DNA of 15,735 nt, from positions 26,202-41,936 of the forward strand of contig FLMG01004319.1 of assembly GCA_900088475.1 (NCBI GenBank). The letters are read 5' to 3'. The translations under genes were made by a program, and so were the position numbers. The notes below the pieces were generated by a model. The model saw only the letters and a program-made list of their open reading frames with translations, was not told the DNA's origin and made no database searches. The DNA comes from Hyphochytrium catenoides (lineage: Eukaryota; Sar; Hyphochytriomycetes; Hyphochytriales; Hyphochytriaceae). Below are positions 1-9,274 of the stretch, in pieces (position 1 is the stretch's first letter; every line of letters starts with the position of its first letter).

Positions 1-37
1 CAACTTCTAGTACTGACCATACCATGTACTTGCACAG

Positions 38-1854
38 TCCCATGAGAAGAATAGAGAGAACGGCAAAAAGAAGCAAAAGTCTCTCCCTCAGTCTGCGCCT
101 TCCGCTCCCATCAAATTGGAGAAAGCCCAGAACGTCATTCCTCAGGAACTGCTGCGGATGGCAGAAGAGATTAGGAACCAAAAGAGAGGAAAGAAGGAGA
201 GAAGGACGGAGAAAGAGAAGGGACGATACCAAGTTCAGTTTCCTGACGCGCAAAAGACTTATATTATCGATGTACCAGGTGCGGCTTAGCAAAGGAGAGA
301 GGGTAGGAGAGAAGGCAAGCAGAAAAGGAATTCGAGAGACCCATGAAGGAGGCCGGAAGGGAGAGAAAAGGCCGATGATCTTGGAAAAGACGGCAGCACG
401 GTGGCGTAATGGGGAGAGAAAAAACAAGAGAGAGACTCAGAGAGAGAGAGAGAGACTCGGAGAGACTCCCACACGACGGAGGAGCTTGGGACTGTAGCTT
501 TGAAAGACAGCCCGCTGGGTATATAAAAGGCGCTTGCAAAGCCATGGGAAATGTGTCAGAGATGCGGTGGTTACCCATGGCGAACAGGATGGAAGAAGGG
601 AGAGGACAATCCAGCATAAAAGAGATATTAGGCGTCCCATTCACTTCTCTAACTCTCGCCTTCAGCCGGTCTGCCTCCTCAGGATGCGCTGGCACTTGTA
701 CGGAAAGAGATGAGAGATAGCAGAGCGAGGTCGAGGATGCTCTTCAATTGGCTCATTGCCCCGATGAAAGCGGAGGTTAGCTCTGCTTTCTCTCTTACAA
801 TCGGTAGACTGTATGGTCTCCCGTCTAACCTGATCCCCTCTTGACCCCGCATACTTCTTCTTCCATCTTCCCAATCTTGCTCTGACGGCGGTCCCTCGGT
901 ACAGGAGTTCTATAACCATTTCTGGGAGAAACGCCCCCTTGTTATCAAGCGCAAGTGTCCTAGCTACTATCAAGACTGGTAAGCGAGTAAAGGAGAGAAA
1001 GAGAGTGAAAAGAGAGAGAGAGAGAGGAAGAGAGGAAGAGGGACATCGAGTGAGGGAGTTCCCACTGTGTCCTCTCTCCCATGCCATGGCTTACCTTTGG
1101 GGTGTAGGTCTTATTTAGTTTAAGCTTGCACAGGACCCGTTACTCTTATCAGTTCCGCCTTTTTTTCAGACTTGAAGCATCTTTCCCTCCGCCTCTAGCT
1201 TTACAGCTCATCGTTTTATGTCTCTCTCTCTCTTTTCCTATTCTACTCGTGTGATAGGTTCAGCAGTGAGCAACTGTGGAAGATCGTAGAGGAGCACTCG
1301 CTAGAGTACGGGAGAGACCTTGATGTCACCGAGTACAAAGATGAGAAGCGCCACACGCTCAACCCAGAGGGAGGAGGAACTGTGGATGCGAAAAGGGTGA
1401 AAGAGGACTACAAAAAGGGGAGAAGTGTCCGCTTTCTCCGCCCTCAGAACTATTCCGATACGCTGTGGGCTCTTCTCTCTTCTCTTGAGCCCGAGTGGGG
1501 AAGCATGGCAGGGGCTAACACTTACCTTACCCCCGCAAAGTCCCAGGTTCGGAGAGGACTCAGCCTTTGGAAGTCTTGTACCTGTTTCCCGTGTGCCGTC
1601 ACATCAAAAACTCTCTCTTCCTGTTTCCATTTCTTTGACCGATGTACCTTTACCTTTCGCGAGTCCTGGACCTCGCGCCGGTAATCGGTAGATAATCAGC
1701 GCGCTTAAACTCTTTATTCTCTAGGGATTTGCGCCTCACTACGATGACATCGAAGCCTTCATCCTCCAGGTATCTGCCGATTAGGGTGTCTACGAAGAAA
1801 AGGCTTTAGTTAACTTTTAGATAGGATTTCAATCTTTCTTACCTCTCTCTCTCC

Positions 1855-1895
<41 letters not shown>

Positions 1896-4593
1896 GCTCC
1901 AAATCTCGGCCCATTTAGTTGATGCCACGTTCAGGATCACTACATCTGCTCAGGACCTTACATTACGCTTCCTTCTCGCTCATGGTGTCTCTCTCCGTGC
2001 CTGCATATCATTTTTACAGGTCGAAGGCAAGAAGAACTGGAGAATCTATGGCAACATGAGTGACGAAGACACGCTGCCACGATTCTCCAGCCCTAATTTG
2101 GAGCGAAAGGATCTCCCCAAGCCCATGTTGGAGGTCAACTCCTCTGCCAACCGTCTTGCCTTCTCATTCCCATGTTCACTCTATCGTCTTACCTCCTGCC
2201 CAGCTCCATCACTTACCCTCCCCTAATCCTGCGCCAATATCATCTCTTCCGCTGGTCTAGTTACTCTCGGTGAGCTCGTTTATGTTAGTGCGTCTTTATC
2301 TCTTCCATGTCCTTAAGCACTCTTCTTACCTTGCCCGTATGTAGAATACTCATCCAAGCTAAGCTCTTGAACTTGTAGGTGACACTATCTGCAGGAGACC
2401 TGCTATACTTCCCACGAGGATACGTACACGAGGCAAAGTCTTCCGACAAGGTAGGCAGAAAAGAAAGACTAGAGGCGGTCACGTAAGGGGCCGGGCAGTA
2501 AGACCAGAAGATGAGGGCGTAAAATAGAGCAGGGACGGGGTTATTCTATCGCCTACCAGGCCGGATGCTGTTCTGCTGTCTCTTCCTACATCCTGCCTTG
2601 CTGATATGTTTCCGCAATGCTCAACCCTGTGCTCTGCTCGCTCATGGACTCTAGGTACACTCTCTCCATGTCACAGTCTCTTGCGGCCAAAATAACTCGT
2701 GGGCGGATCTTCTGGAGGTCGTGGTGCCGCAGGTGTGCTAGATGAGCTGAACTGCCTCGTGTTTTATATGCGGTTGGCTTCTCCTTATATCTCTCTCTCC
2801 AAAGATCTTCCCCTCTCCCTGCCGGTCCTCAGTTGATGGCTTTTCTGGCAATGACAACGCTGAGTGTGGATTTTGTCAATCTCTTCTACTATCTTTAGGC
2901 TCTTGGTTCCGTGATAGCGAGTGACGCCCGCTTCCGAAGGTAAAGCTACAAAAATGCGTCTGGCCATCTAAGGGCCAGGGTGCATAGGGAGGGAAGGAAG
3001 AGCGGACAAAGTGGGAGAGAGAACGTAAAGAAGAAATATGGAGATTGGGCTCTTGCAGCCAAACTCACGGGTCAACATGGCGCAGCATTCGTCGGCGGAT
3101 ATATTCTAACTTGCTGTTTTCCACTTTCAAATAGAGGCCTTCCTAGGGATTACCTGGACTACATGGGCCTCATACACGCAGAGGATGTAAGCAACAGCTG
3201 TCTCTCAAAGTCATAGTTCACATCCGCTTCAGCCGTGATGCTAATCCTCGTCGCTATCCTGGCACTTTCTGTTGACCCCGCTGTGGTGCCTCGCTCTTTG
3301 CCTGCTACTGGTCTTTCGGTGGTTTACTTCCATATCTGGGGAGTGCTTTTTCCGCGTACCTCTTGTTCCAGAAGAAGAACTTCCCTTACTCGTGATTAGA
3401 TTTTGGTATGCTTGCTGACTTGCCTTCTCCAGGATGGTGAGGACCCTAGGAGAGAGGAGTTTAAGTCTCTGTTGGGATCTCTATGTAATAGAGTAGCGGA
3501 GGAGGCACTGCAGATTATTGACCCGGCAGCGGACCAGATGGCGGTCAAGTTCCTTCACGACAGGCTTCCTCTTGTGGTATGCATGACACTTCATTCTGCT
3601 TCAGCCTAGCCGCTTCCTTCTTTCCAACTTTCGGTCCCTTTCTGGCTTGCTACCCGGTCCCTTTGCTTGTGTGAGGTCCCCTTTCACCTACCTTTTTCAG
3701 GTCTGCGTGCCCTGGTTGTAGCTCTACTCGTTTTTACAAGGTCTTCTTGGTCCAAGAGTCTCTCGTTACCTTCACTAACTCACTTGCTTGACTGTCACAT
3801 GTGATCCGTAGCTCACAACTCGAGAGGAAGACTACAGCGCGGAGGGCAGCCCTCTTCCTAAGATTACCGTCGATACGTCCGTCCGAGTACTGCGCACGGG
3901 CATTGCGCGACTGACGGTCGAAGATGGCAAGGCTGTTCTCTATCATTTAATGGATAACAGCAGGGAGCATCACGGTAATCAGCCCTGGAGCGATTTATAG
4001 GCGAAGAGAAGGAGCGCGGGGCGGAAGAGCGAGGAAGAGGGATAGAGTGTTTCAGCGACAAACTAACCAGATGGGGCTGTTGGCTCTGTGTCGATGGCGC
4101 AAATGTCTTCCTCTTATGTCTCTCTCTGTCTTTCTTTATATTTCTCGCCGTTTCTATTCTCCCTCTGTCTCTACTACCGCTTGCTGACGCTCACCCGTCG
4201 TCGCTTCTGCTCTACTTCATCCCTTTCTTCTTCTCTCTCTTTCCCTCTCATATTTTTTCAGGCAATCCTCTTAGCCCCCTCGAGTACGAACTGGACGATG
4301 CCGAGGCTCTAGAAGTGCTGCTGACAGCATATCCTGAGTACGTCCGCGTAGGAGACCTTCCTCTTCCTACCAATGACGACCAGGTGGAGCTAGTTAAATC
4401 TTTGTACAAAGAAGGCATCTTAATGCTACAGCCTGAGGGGGAGGAAGAAGATGAAGAGGACGACGAAACAGGAACAGATGGAGAAGAAGAAGAAGATAGT
4501 GGCGAGGAAGAAGGAGAGAGTGATGAGGAAGGAGATAAAGGAGGCGAGAGCGAGGGAGGAGAAGAAGAAAAGGAGAGTGAAGATGATGACTAA
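38..4593 (+). CDS. NO66: NO66/RIOX1-like JmjC ribosomal oxygenase (5' partial, 13 exons)
   Basis: Fe(II)/2-oxoglutarate oxygenase of the NO66/MINA53 family. Known members hydroxylate a histidine of ribosomal protein uL2 in the nucleolus, and histone H3 demethylation is also reported. Exons: 38-278, 666-775, 905-978, 1258-1546, 1725-1769, 2020-2133, 2379-2450, 2655-2732, 2899-2939, 3135-3186, 3433-3576, 3812-3974, 4262-4593; all joins keep phase, giving 584 visible residues. The metal site is H243-Y-D245 (in GFAPHYDD) plus H308 (in YFPRGYVHEA). Other landmarks are FWEKRPLVIKR, SCGQNNSWADLLEVVVPQ and GLPRDYLDYMG. The winged-helix C-terminal part (about 373-530) precedes a 52-residue Glu/Asp tail (533-584). 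The N-terminal exon is Lys/Arg-rich; its acceptor at 37 follows a TACTGAC branch-like motif, so the gene begins left of the window. From 905 on the model is secure. The joining of 38-278 to 666-775 rests on phase and continuity, and M at 710 is the conservative alternative start. Confidence 0.9.
279..665 (+). other. Probable NO66 intron with GA-rich tract
   Basis: Non-coding stretch between the first two visible NO66 exons. The donor reads CAG|GTGCGG. The acceptor CTTCAG lies downstream of CTAAC and a pyrimidine run, and both ends are phase 1. The interior is strongly purine-rich on the coding strand, with an imperfect (GA)n run at about 438-470. If the upstream exon belongs to a different gene, this is instead its 3' flank plus the NO66 promoter. 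Confidence 0.5.
520..529 (+). promoter_or_regulatory. TATA-box-like motif
   Basis: TATATAAAAG, followed by a G-rich base context, sits about 190 bp upstream of an in-frame Met at 710 of NO66. A start of transcription near 550 would give a message that keeps the whole JmjC and winged-helix region. Several out-of-frame ATGs (544, 551, 562, 577, 589) would then sit in the leader, which argues against it. It may be chance inside an intron. Confidence 0.2.
1842..1892 (+). repeat. (CT)n microsatellite in NO66 intron
   Basis: Almost uninterrupted CT dinucleotide run in the intron 1770-2019, between the exon carrying the HxD metal motif and the next exon. The next acceptor is still about 130 bp away, so this is more than a normal polypyrimidine tract. 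A shorter GA run lies at about 1011-1035 in the intron 979-1257. Confidence 0.9.
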
Positions 4594-5114
4594 TGGATCA
4601 GACTACGAAGCTGAAGAGTAGTGTGGCTAACCGAAACAATGCAGCAAGAGGTAAAAGAAATAGCACAGGATCTGTCCAGCTATGATGTGAGTGATGGGAC
4701 TGGGCGTAGGGCGATAAATAGGATTAAGCCTCATCTGCTGTTGTCCAAGAGCCAGAGATTTTCAGCACTGCTACGATAAAGTTGTTAGCCGGTGGACGAC
4801 CCGTGCAGAGAGAGTCTGCCAAGAGCAAGTAAGAAAGCAAGGGAGCTAAGAAATATAAACGGACTATGCCGCCAGATAATAGTAGAACCTCCCGAACACC
4901 TTCAGCCCAGGAAGCTATCTGCATCTCAAAATCTCACGACTAGCAAGGGCTAAGCACCAGTTGATAGGCCTACATCGTCAGGGCCAAGCAAATTATAAAA
5001 AAATAAAGGTGTATAGAGCTTTATCTAATAGCACAAGGTGGAAGAAGAAGGTCCACGCGTAACCTACTATAGATTTAGCAGAAGATGAATAGAAGAATGC
5101 CTCTAGAGCAAAGC
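4594..5114. other. Convergent 3' intergenic region
   Basis: Separates the stop codons of the NO66 gene (plus) and the LRR gene (minus). No further coding sequence was recognised. It should hold both 3' untranslated regions. The only clear processing signal is a plus-strand AATAAA at 5002-5007; I found no matching minus-strand hexamer for the LRR gene. Confidence 0.6.
5002..5007 (+). terminator. Possible polyadenylation hexamer for NO66
   Basis: AATAAA in an A/T-rich stretch 409 nt after the NO66 stop codon. It has the right orientation for this gene. Whether this lineage uses the canonical hexamer is unknown, so it is a candidate only. Confidence 0.35.
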
Positions 5115-6569
5115 TTAGGATTCACGGAGTGAGAGCCGCGCTGCTCTGTTCTCCGCCAACCTCCTCTCGCAGAGACGTGAGAGATTATCTCTCAGCGCCG
5201 CTTCGACTATGCCAAGGGCATCCTTTCCCAGGTAATTCTGATGGAGATCAATCACCCGCAGAGATTCCAGATGTATTGCTCTGCGAAGAATCTCTGGTAT
5301 GGCACTTGCTCCCAGGCCTTCAATCCAGTTTCTAGACAGATCCACGTATTGAAGAGACGTTAAGGACGTATTGTGACGCAGAGCGCCAAGAAGGGAGAGC
5401 CCTCCGTAAGTAGTGATGCCATTGCCACTAAAGTCGATGATCTCCAGCGAAGTGAGCGTGATGTTACCAGCCAAAGCTCTGGCTAGAGCAGAGGCTCCAT
5501 CATCCCCAATGTAGTTTCCATGAAGATCAAGACATTGTAGGCCAGCCAAATCTGGAGCTTTCGCAATGACATCCGCCAAAGACTGAGCACCACTGGGGCC
5601 CATGCCAACGCCGCTGAGAACTAGACTCCTGAGCCTCAAGGGGCTTTGAAGTAGCTTCGCTATTGCCCCTACGCCCTCGTCACCGATGGGATTGCTGCCA
5701 AAACGAAGAGAAGCTAGTTCCAAAAGCATCGAATTGGCCTCGATGGCCTCGACAAACGCAATAGTACCGTCTTTGCCTATGGAGTTGCCATCTAACTCCA
5801 CAGATAAGAGAGAAGGAAGCGAGGACCGTCCTAAGGCCCGCGAAAACGCACCCAGTCCTATGTCCGTTATGCCATTGACACGCAGCGCGACACTTCGCAA
5901 GTCGGTACAGAGGTCCGGATGGAGCTCAATAAACTCTGCTAAGACCAACATTCCACTGTCTCCGACATCATTATAGTTGAGATTCAGAGATTGAAGCTTT
6001 CCCAGATTGCGCTTATTGACTTTTAAGCTCGCGAGCAGAGCCGATAGTCCCGTACACCTAATATTATTGCTGGCTAAGTTGACGGACTCAAGCTTCGGTA
6101 GAGAATAATTACCGATGATCTTCGCAAGCAGCTCCGCTCCGGCATCAGACAGATCGAGGTAGGTCAAGTCGAACTCTTTCAGTTGGCTTAAGGCCAAAGG
6201 ATCTTCTTCAAGACAGTCAAGGAGGAAGTTCAGCGCCTCCGTTCCCGTCGGCGACGGAGACAAGGCAGGAGAAGAAGCCAAATGGGCAGAAAAGAAAGAG
6301 CTCAACTCCAGGCTCTCTCTCTCGCGTAAGCTCGAACAGATCTCCTCCTTTAACTCTTTGCACTGCTCTCGTCGGAGCTCCTCCCATAAGAGTCTCTTGC
6401 TCTTTTCGTGCTCTGCTCTCCGGCGTAGCTCTAATGCAATCAGATCTTCAGTTGTTGGCTTCCTCCGCTTCTTGAGTGTCATCTCAGAGGATGAGGGCAG
6501 TCCCATGGTGAACGAAGAGAGAGATGTACGAGGATGAGGAAGAGAGATTTGCTGGATAGCCTTCAGCAT
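5115..6569 (-). CDS. RNI-type leucine-rich repeat protein, intronless
   Basis: Single-exon gene for 484 residues. Residues 1-35 are Ser/Thr-rich, 33-37 are a basic KKRRK cluster that could serve nuclear import, and 40-90 are a highly charged probable helix. From about 133 to 463 there are 11 repeats of about 28-30 residues of the ribonuclease-inhibitor type. Examples are LESVNLASNNI, LQSLNLNYNDVGDSG, LQCLDLHGNYIGDDG and LRVIDLHQNYLGKD. Such repeats form a curved solenoid for protein binding, as in RNH1, RanGAP and NLR proteins. There is no NACHT, TIR, kinase or membrane segment, so it is a stand-alone adaptor or scaffold whose partner cannot be inferred. The start is the first Met of the open frame; Met22 and Met30 are alternatives. 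Lack of introns contrasts with both neighbours. The gene is convergent with NO66 and divergent from the gene at 8076. Confidence 0.88.
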   Translation of the reverse strand: MLKAIQQISLPHPRTSLSSFTMGLPSSSEMTLKKRRKPTTEDLIALELRRRAEHEKSKRLLWEELRREQCKELKEEICSSLRERESLELSSFFSAHLASSPALSPSPTGTEALNFLLDCLEEDPLALSQLKEFDLTYLDLSDAGAELLAKIIGNYSLPKLESVNLASNNIRCTGLSALLASLKVNKRNLGKLQSLNLNYNDVGDSGMLVLAEFIELHPDLCTDLRSVALRVNGITDIGLGAFSRALGRSSLPSLLSVELDGNSIGKDGTIAFVEAIEANSMLLELASLRFGSNPIGDEGVGAIAKLLQSPLRLRSLVLSGVGMGPSGAQSLADVIAKAPDLAGLQCLDLHGNYIGDDGASALARALAGNITLTSLEIIDFSGNGITTYGGLSLLGALRHNTSLTSLQYVDLSRNWIEGLGASAIPEILRRAIHLESLRVIDLHQNYLGKDALGIVEAALRDNLSRLCERRLAENRAARLSLRES

Positions 6570-7086
6570 GACGGCAGCGGAGTTCTATTGCTGCTTTAGC
6601 ATTGACATTAGGCAATCATCGGGCCAGCGAAGACGTTGTAAAGTGATGAAGTCATGAGCCATAGGTGCACACTGGCAGCAGCAGAGTCAGGACGAGGAGC
6701 CACAGATAGAAGGACCAAACTAGAGGTGGCTTTTCTCACTAGACTTCCAAGAGGAGAAGGAAGAGAGGCGCACCTATGCTTGAGACGTTAAATCAAGGAT
6801 GATGACTGATGAGGCCTCTCTGCTCTTCTCTCGTGCTTCTTACTCGTTCTTTGCTTCCTTCTTTCTCTCTCTCTTCCTCTTTCTGGTCGTCGCTCGCTTG
6901 TCTCTTCTCTCTCCTCTCACTCATGATCTTGTCCTTTCACACTAGTCTCTTGCTATCTTCTCTCTTCTTACGTGTCTCAGTCCGTCCCTGGCGTCACCTC
7001 ATTTTGGCGTCAGCTCTTGCGGCCTATTGCTGCTGCTTCTCCTGGGCTTCTGCCTGCTCCTCATGCTGCTGGTTGGTCCGTCAGTG

Positions 7087-7107
7087 GCTGCTGCTGCTGC
7101 TGCTGCT
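7087..7107 (+). repeat. (GCT)7 trinucleotide repeat
   Basis: Seven perfect GCT units directly visible. On the opposite strand this reads as CAG repeats and could encode Gln, but that frame is closed by TGA nearby on both sides, so no polyglutamine gene is called. Confidence 0.9.
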
Positions 7108-7379
7108 GGTGCTGGAGCTCGTTTGAAGGACCAAAACCTTGAGACCAAAGGCCACAAGAAAGCTTTCATAAGAAGCGTTTATTTTGTATGTGAAAGTTTG
7201 AGTGTTACTGTTATAGGGAATGGAGGTCATTCCTTTCTTTTTTGCGTGAAAGATAACCATCAGAACTTTGGCCCTTGTGAGATAGGGGCTAACGGCTATC
7301 TTTGATGGGGAGGCGTTACAAGGAGAGGAGGGAGCGCGAGACAGACGCAGAAAGAGAAAACAGGCGAGAGAGGGGCAGT

Positions 7380-7380
7380 A

Positions 7381-7453
<73 letters not shown>
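7380..7453 (+). repeat. (GA)n microsatellite
   Basis: Long AG run interrupted by two AC steps, embedded in a purine-rich region of about 350 bp (7310-7680). It lies about 620 bp upstream of the start at 8076 and about 810 bp upstream of the LRR gene start. Confidence 0.9.
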
Positions 7454-8075
7454 AAGGGGGAGACAGAAAGGGGGAGACAGAATGCGAGAGACCACCGAGA
7501 GAACATCGCGAGAGCGAACGAAAGAGATAAAAGACAGGAAGGGAGAGAAAAAGAGAAGAGAGAGTGAGAAGACAAAGGGAGAGAGCAGCAGAAGTAGGAG
7601 AGACATCGGGGGACTGATGACTATATGGAAGAAGAGAGAGAGACTAGAGAGGGAGATCACAGAAATGAGGAAGAGATAAGACAGAGAACGACAGTAGAAG
7701 TAGAAAGGCAGGAGAGACACGAGACGGTCGTTCTTCTTCTCCTTAGGCATGGCTGAGGTTTACTTTTAGCCGCCTTCTCCTCCGTCTGTCTCTGTGTCCG
7801 GATAAGAAGAGGGACTGCCCCAGACGGCACCGCAGGAGGCCCGCACTTCTAACGCTCTAAAGATCCTCTCCTAGGAAGAGTGCGGAGCCTTCTTGTCGCT
7901 CTTATTATTAGCCGCTTTCTTCCCTGTTCTTGAGAGGAAAGAGCCACAGCATTACTGGTCTCAATCTGGTCACTTCGAGGGGACACACTAGAGCAGCCGA
8001 ACGCAGGGACGAGGAGGAAGAAGAGACAGAGTAGAGAGACAAGAAGGAGAAAGAGAGAAGCGAGAGACGACAGAG

Positions 8076-9151
8076 ATGGGGACGTCGCAAAGTCCCCCTC
8101 TTCCTCTCTCTTCAGCCTCTCCTCCACCGGCTTTGCTGCACAATCCGCGCACTACTGCCAAGCGTCAACCTTCGCCCCTCCTCGTCCGGGACGCTCTCTC
8201 CCCCAACCTCCGCCTAGCCAAGGGAAGCGCTGTTCTACTGCCCGCTCCGAGCTTTCTCTCCTCTCCGTCTCGTCCACATCTCTCCTCTTCTCCATCTTCT
8301 CTTTCTTCTGGCTCTGCCTCTACCGCTGTTACCACGGAGGAGGAGACAAGCAGCGGCAGTGGAAGAAGAGGGAGAAGAAGCAGAGGAAGAGAGGAAGGCA
8401 AAGACAAAGAAGATAGGAGTCTGCTGCCAAACCCTTTGTCCAGAGACAAAGTACCAGTGCCTCTTCTTCTCCCTTCGTCTTCTTCCTCTGCGGCATCTGT
8501 CTTCTCCGCCCCTTCTCCCTCTGCCTCATCCACTTTTCCTTCTCCTATCCATCCTCTTTGGACCCCAGAGACTGGCATAGGAGAACGGAAGAGAAAGGGG
8601 AAGACTCAGCAACCATGGGAGAGGAAAGACGAAGTGGAACGAGCATTGGAACTTCTCTTTGACGATGATAGTGAAGATGAGTTGGAGCTTAAAGAGAGAA
8701 GACAAGAGAGAATGCGGATAGAGCAGAGAAACGAGCAGAAACGGGGGAAGTTGGCATCCTCTGGACAAGAGAGAGAGGCGAGAAGGACAGGAGAAGTCGG
8801 GGAGGAGGAGGAAGAGGATTTAACAAGCATGACAGGAGCCAGAAGTGCACAGCAGCAGCAGAGAGAGAGAGAATGGAATCCTCCATCCTCTCCGTCAAGA
8901 CAAGGTAATCTGTCTCTCCTTTCTCTTCTTCCCTTTCCTCCGTTTCTTTCTTTCCTTTACCAATATCTCTCTTCTCTAGCACCTCCACCTCACTACTCTC
9001 TTTCTCCTCATCTCGTTGGAAGGGCCCATACTGCTCGTCCTTCAGGTCAATGATTTGTCGGCTGATCCACCATCCTCCCCTTCCTTCCTTCCCGCCAGGA
9101 TTGTGCTTTGCAACTTTACCCTGTCTCCGCCGTTCTCATCTTTGCTGTTGG

Positions 9152-9184
<33 letters not shown>

Positions 9185-9225
9185 TTCTCTGTCTCTCTCT
9201 CCCTCTCTGTGTCTCTCTTTCTCTC

Positions 9226-9274
<49 letters not shown>

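Larger units (their letters stand above)
6570..8075. other. Divergent intergenic region, no gene supported
   Basis: Lies between the starts of the minus-strand LRR gene and the plus-strand gene at 8076, so it should contain both promoters. I saw no convincing TATA box or gene. The open frames here are low-complexity products of CT/GA-rich DNA (Leu/Ser or Arg/Glu runs). About 7150-7310 is more A/T-rich and ordinary in composition. It contains a (GCT)7 run and a long (GA)n tract. Confidence 0.6.

Noticed and set aside
24-497. 157-codon plus frame at the left edge
   Set aside because: It is in a different frame from the NO66 N-terminal exon and mostly translates GA-rich DNA; the exon frame chosen has a supported acceptor, donor and continuity.
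634-682. 49-nt intron joining an upstream ATG exon (544-633) to 683-775
   Set aside because: The phase fits, but the intron is far shorter than any other here (120 nt or more) and the donor GTCCCA is poor; the 279-665 intron gives better sites and continuity.
5129-5976. Plus-strand open frames inside the LRR gene
   Set aside because: They are antisense shadows of a clearly repeated LRR protein on the minus strand.
7087-7107. Possible polyglutamine tract on the minus strand
   Set aside because: The Gln frame is bounded by TGA within about 25-60 bp on both sides, and no splice site clearly rescues it.
6809-7126. Leu/Ser-rich plus frame that looks like several membrane helices
   Set aside because: Its hydrophobicity comes from CT-rich DNA and the GCT repeat; no charge pattern typical of a membrane protein and no upstream or downstream exons could be joined.
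7302-7750. Arg/Glu-rich plus frame and Leu/Ser-rich minus frame
   Set aside because: Both arise from the GA tract; no domain and no splice context. The Arg-Glu repeats resemble spliceosomal RE domains only superficially.
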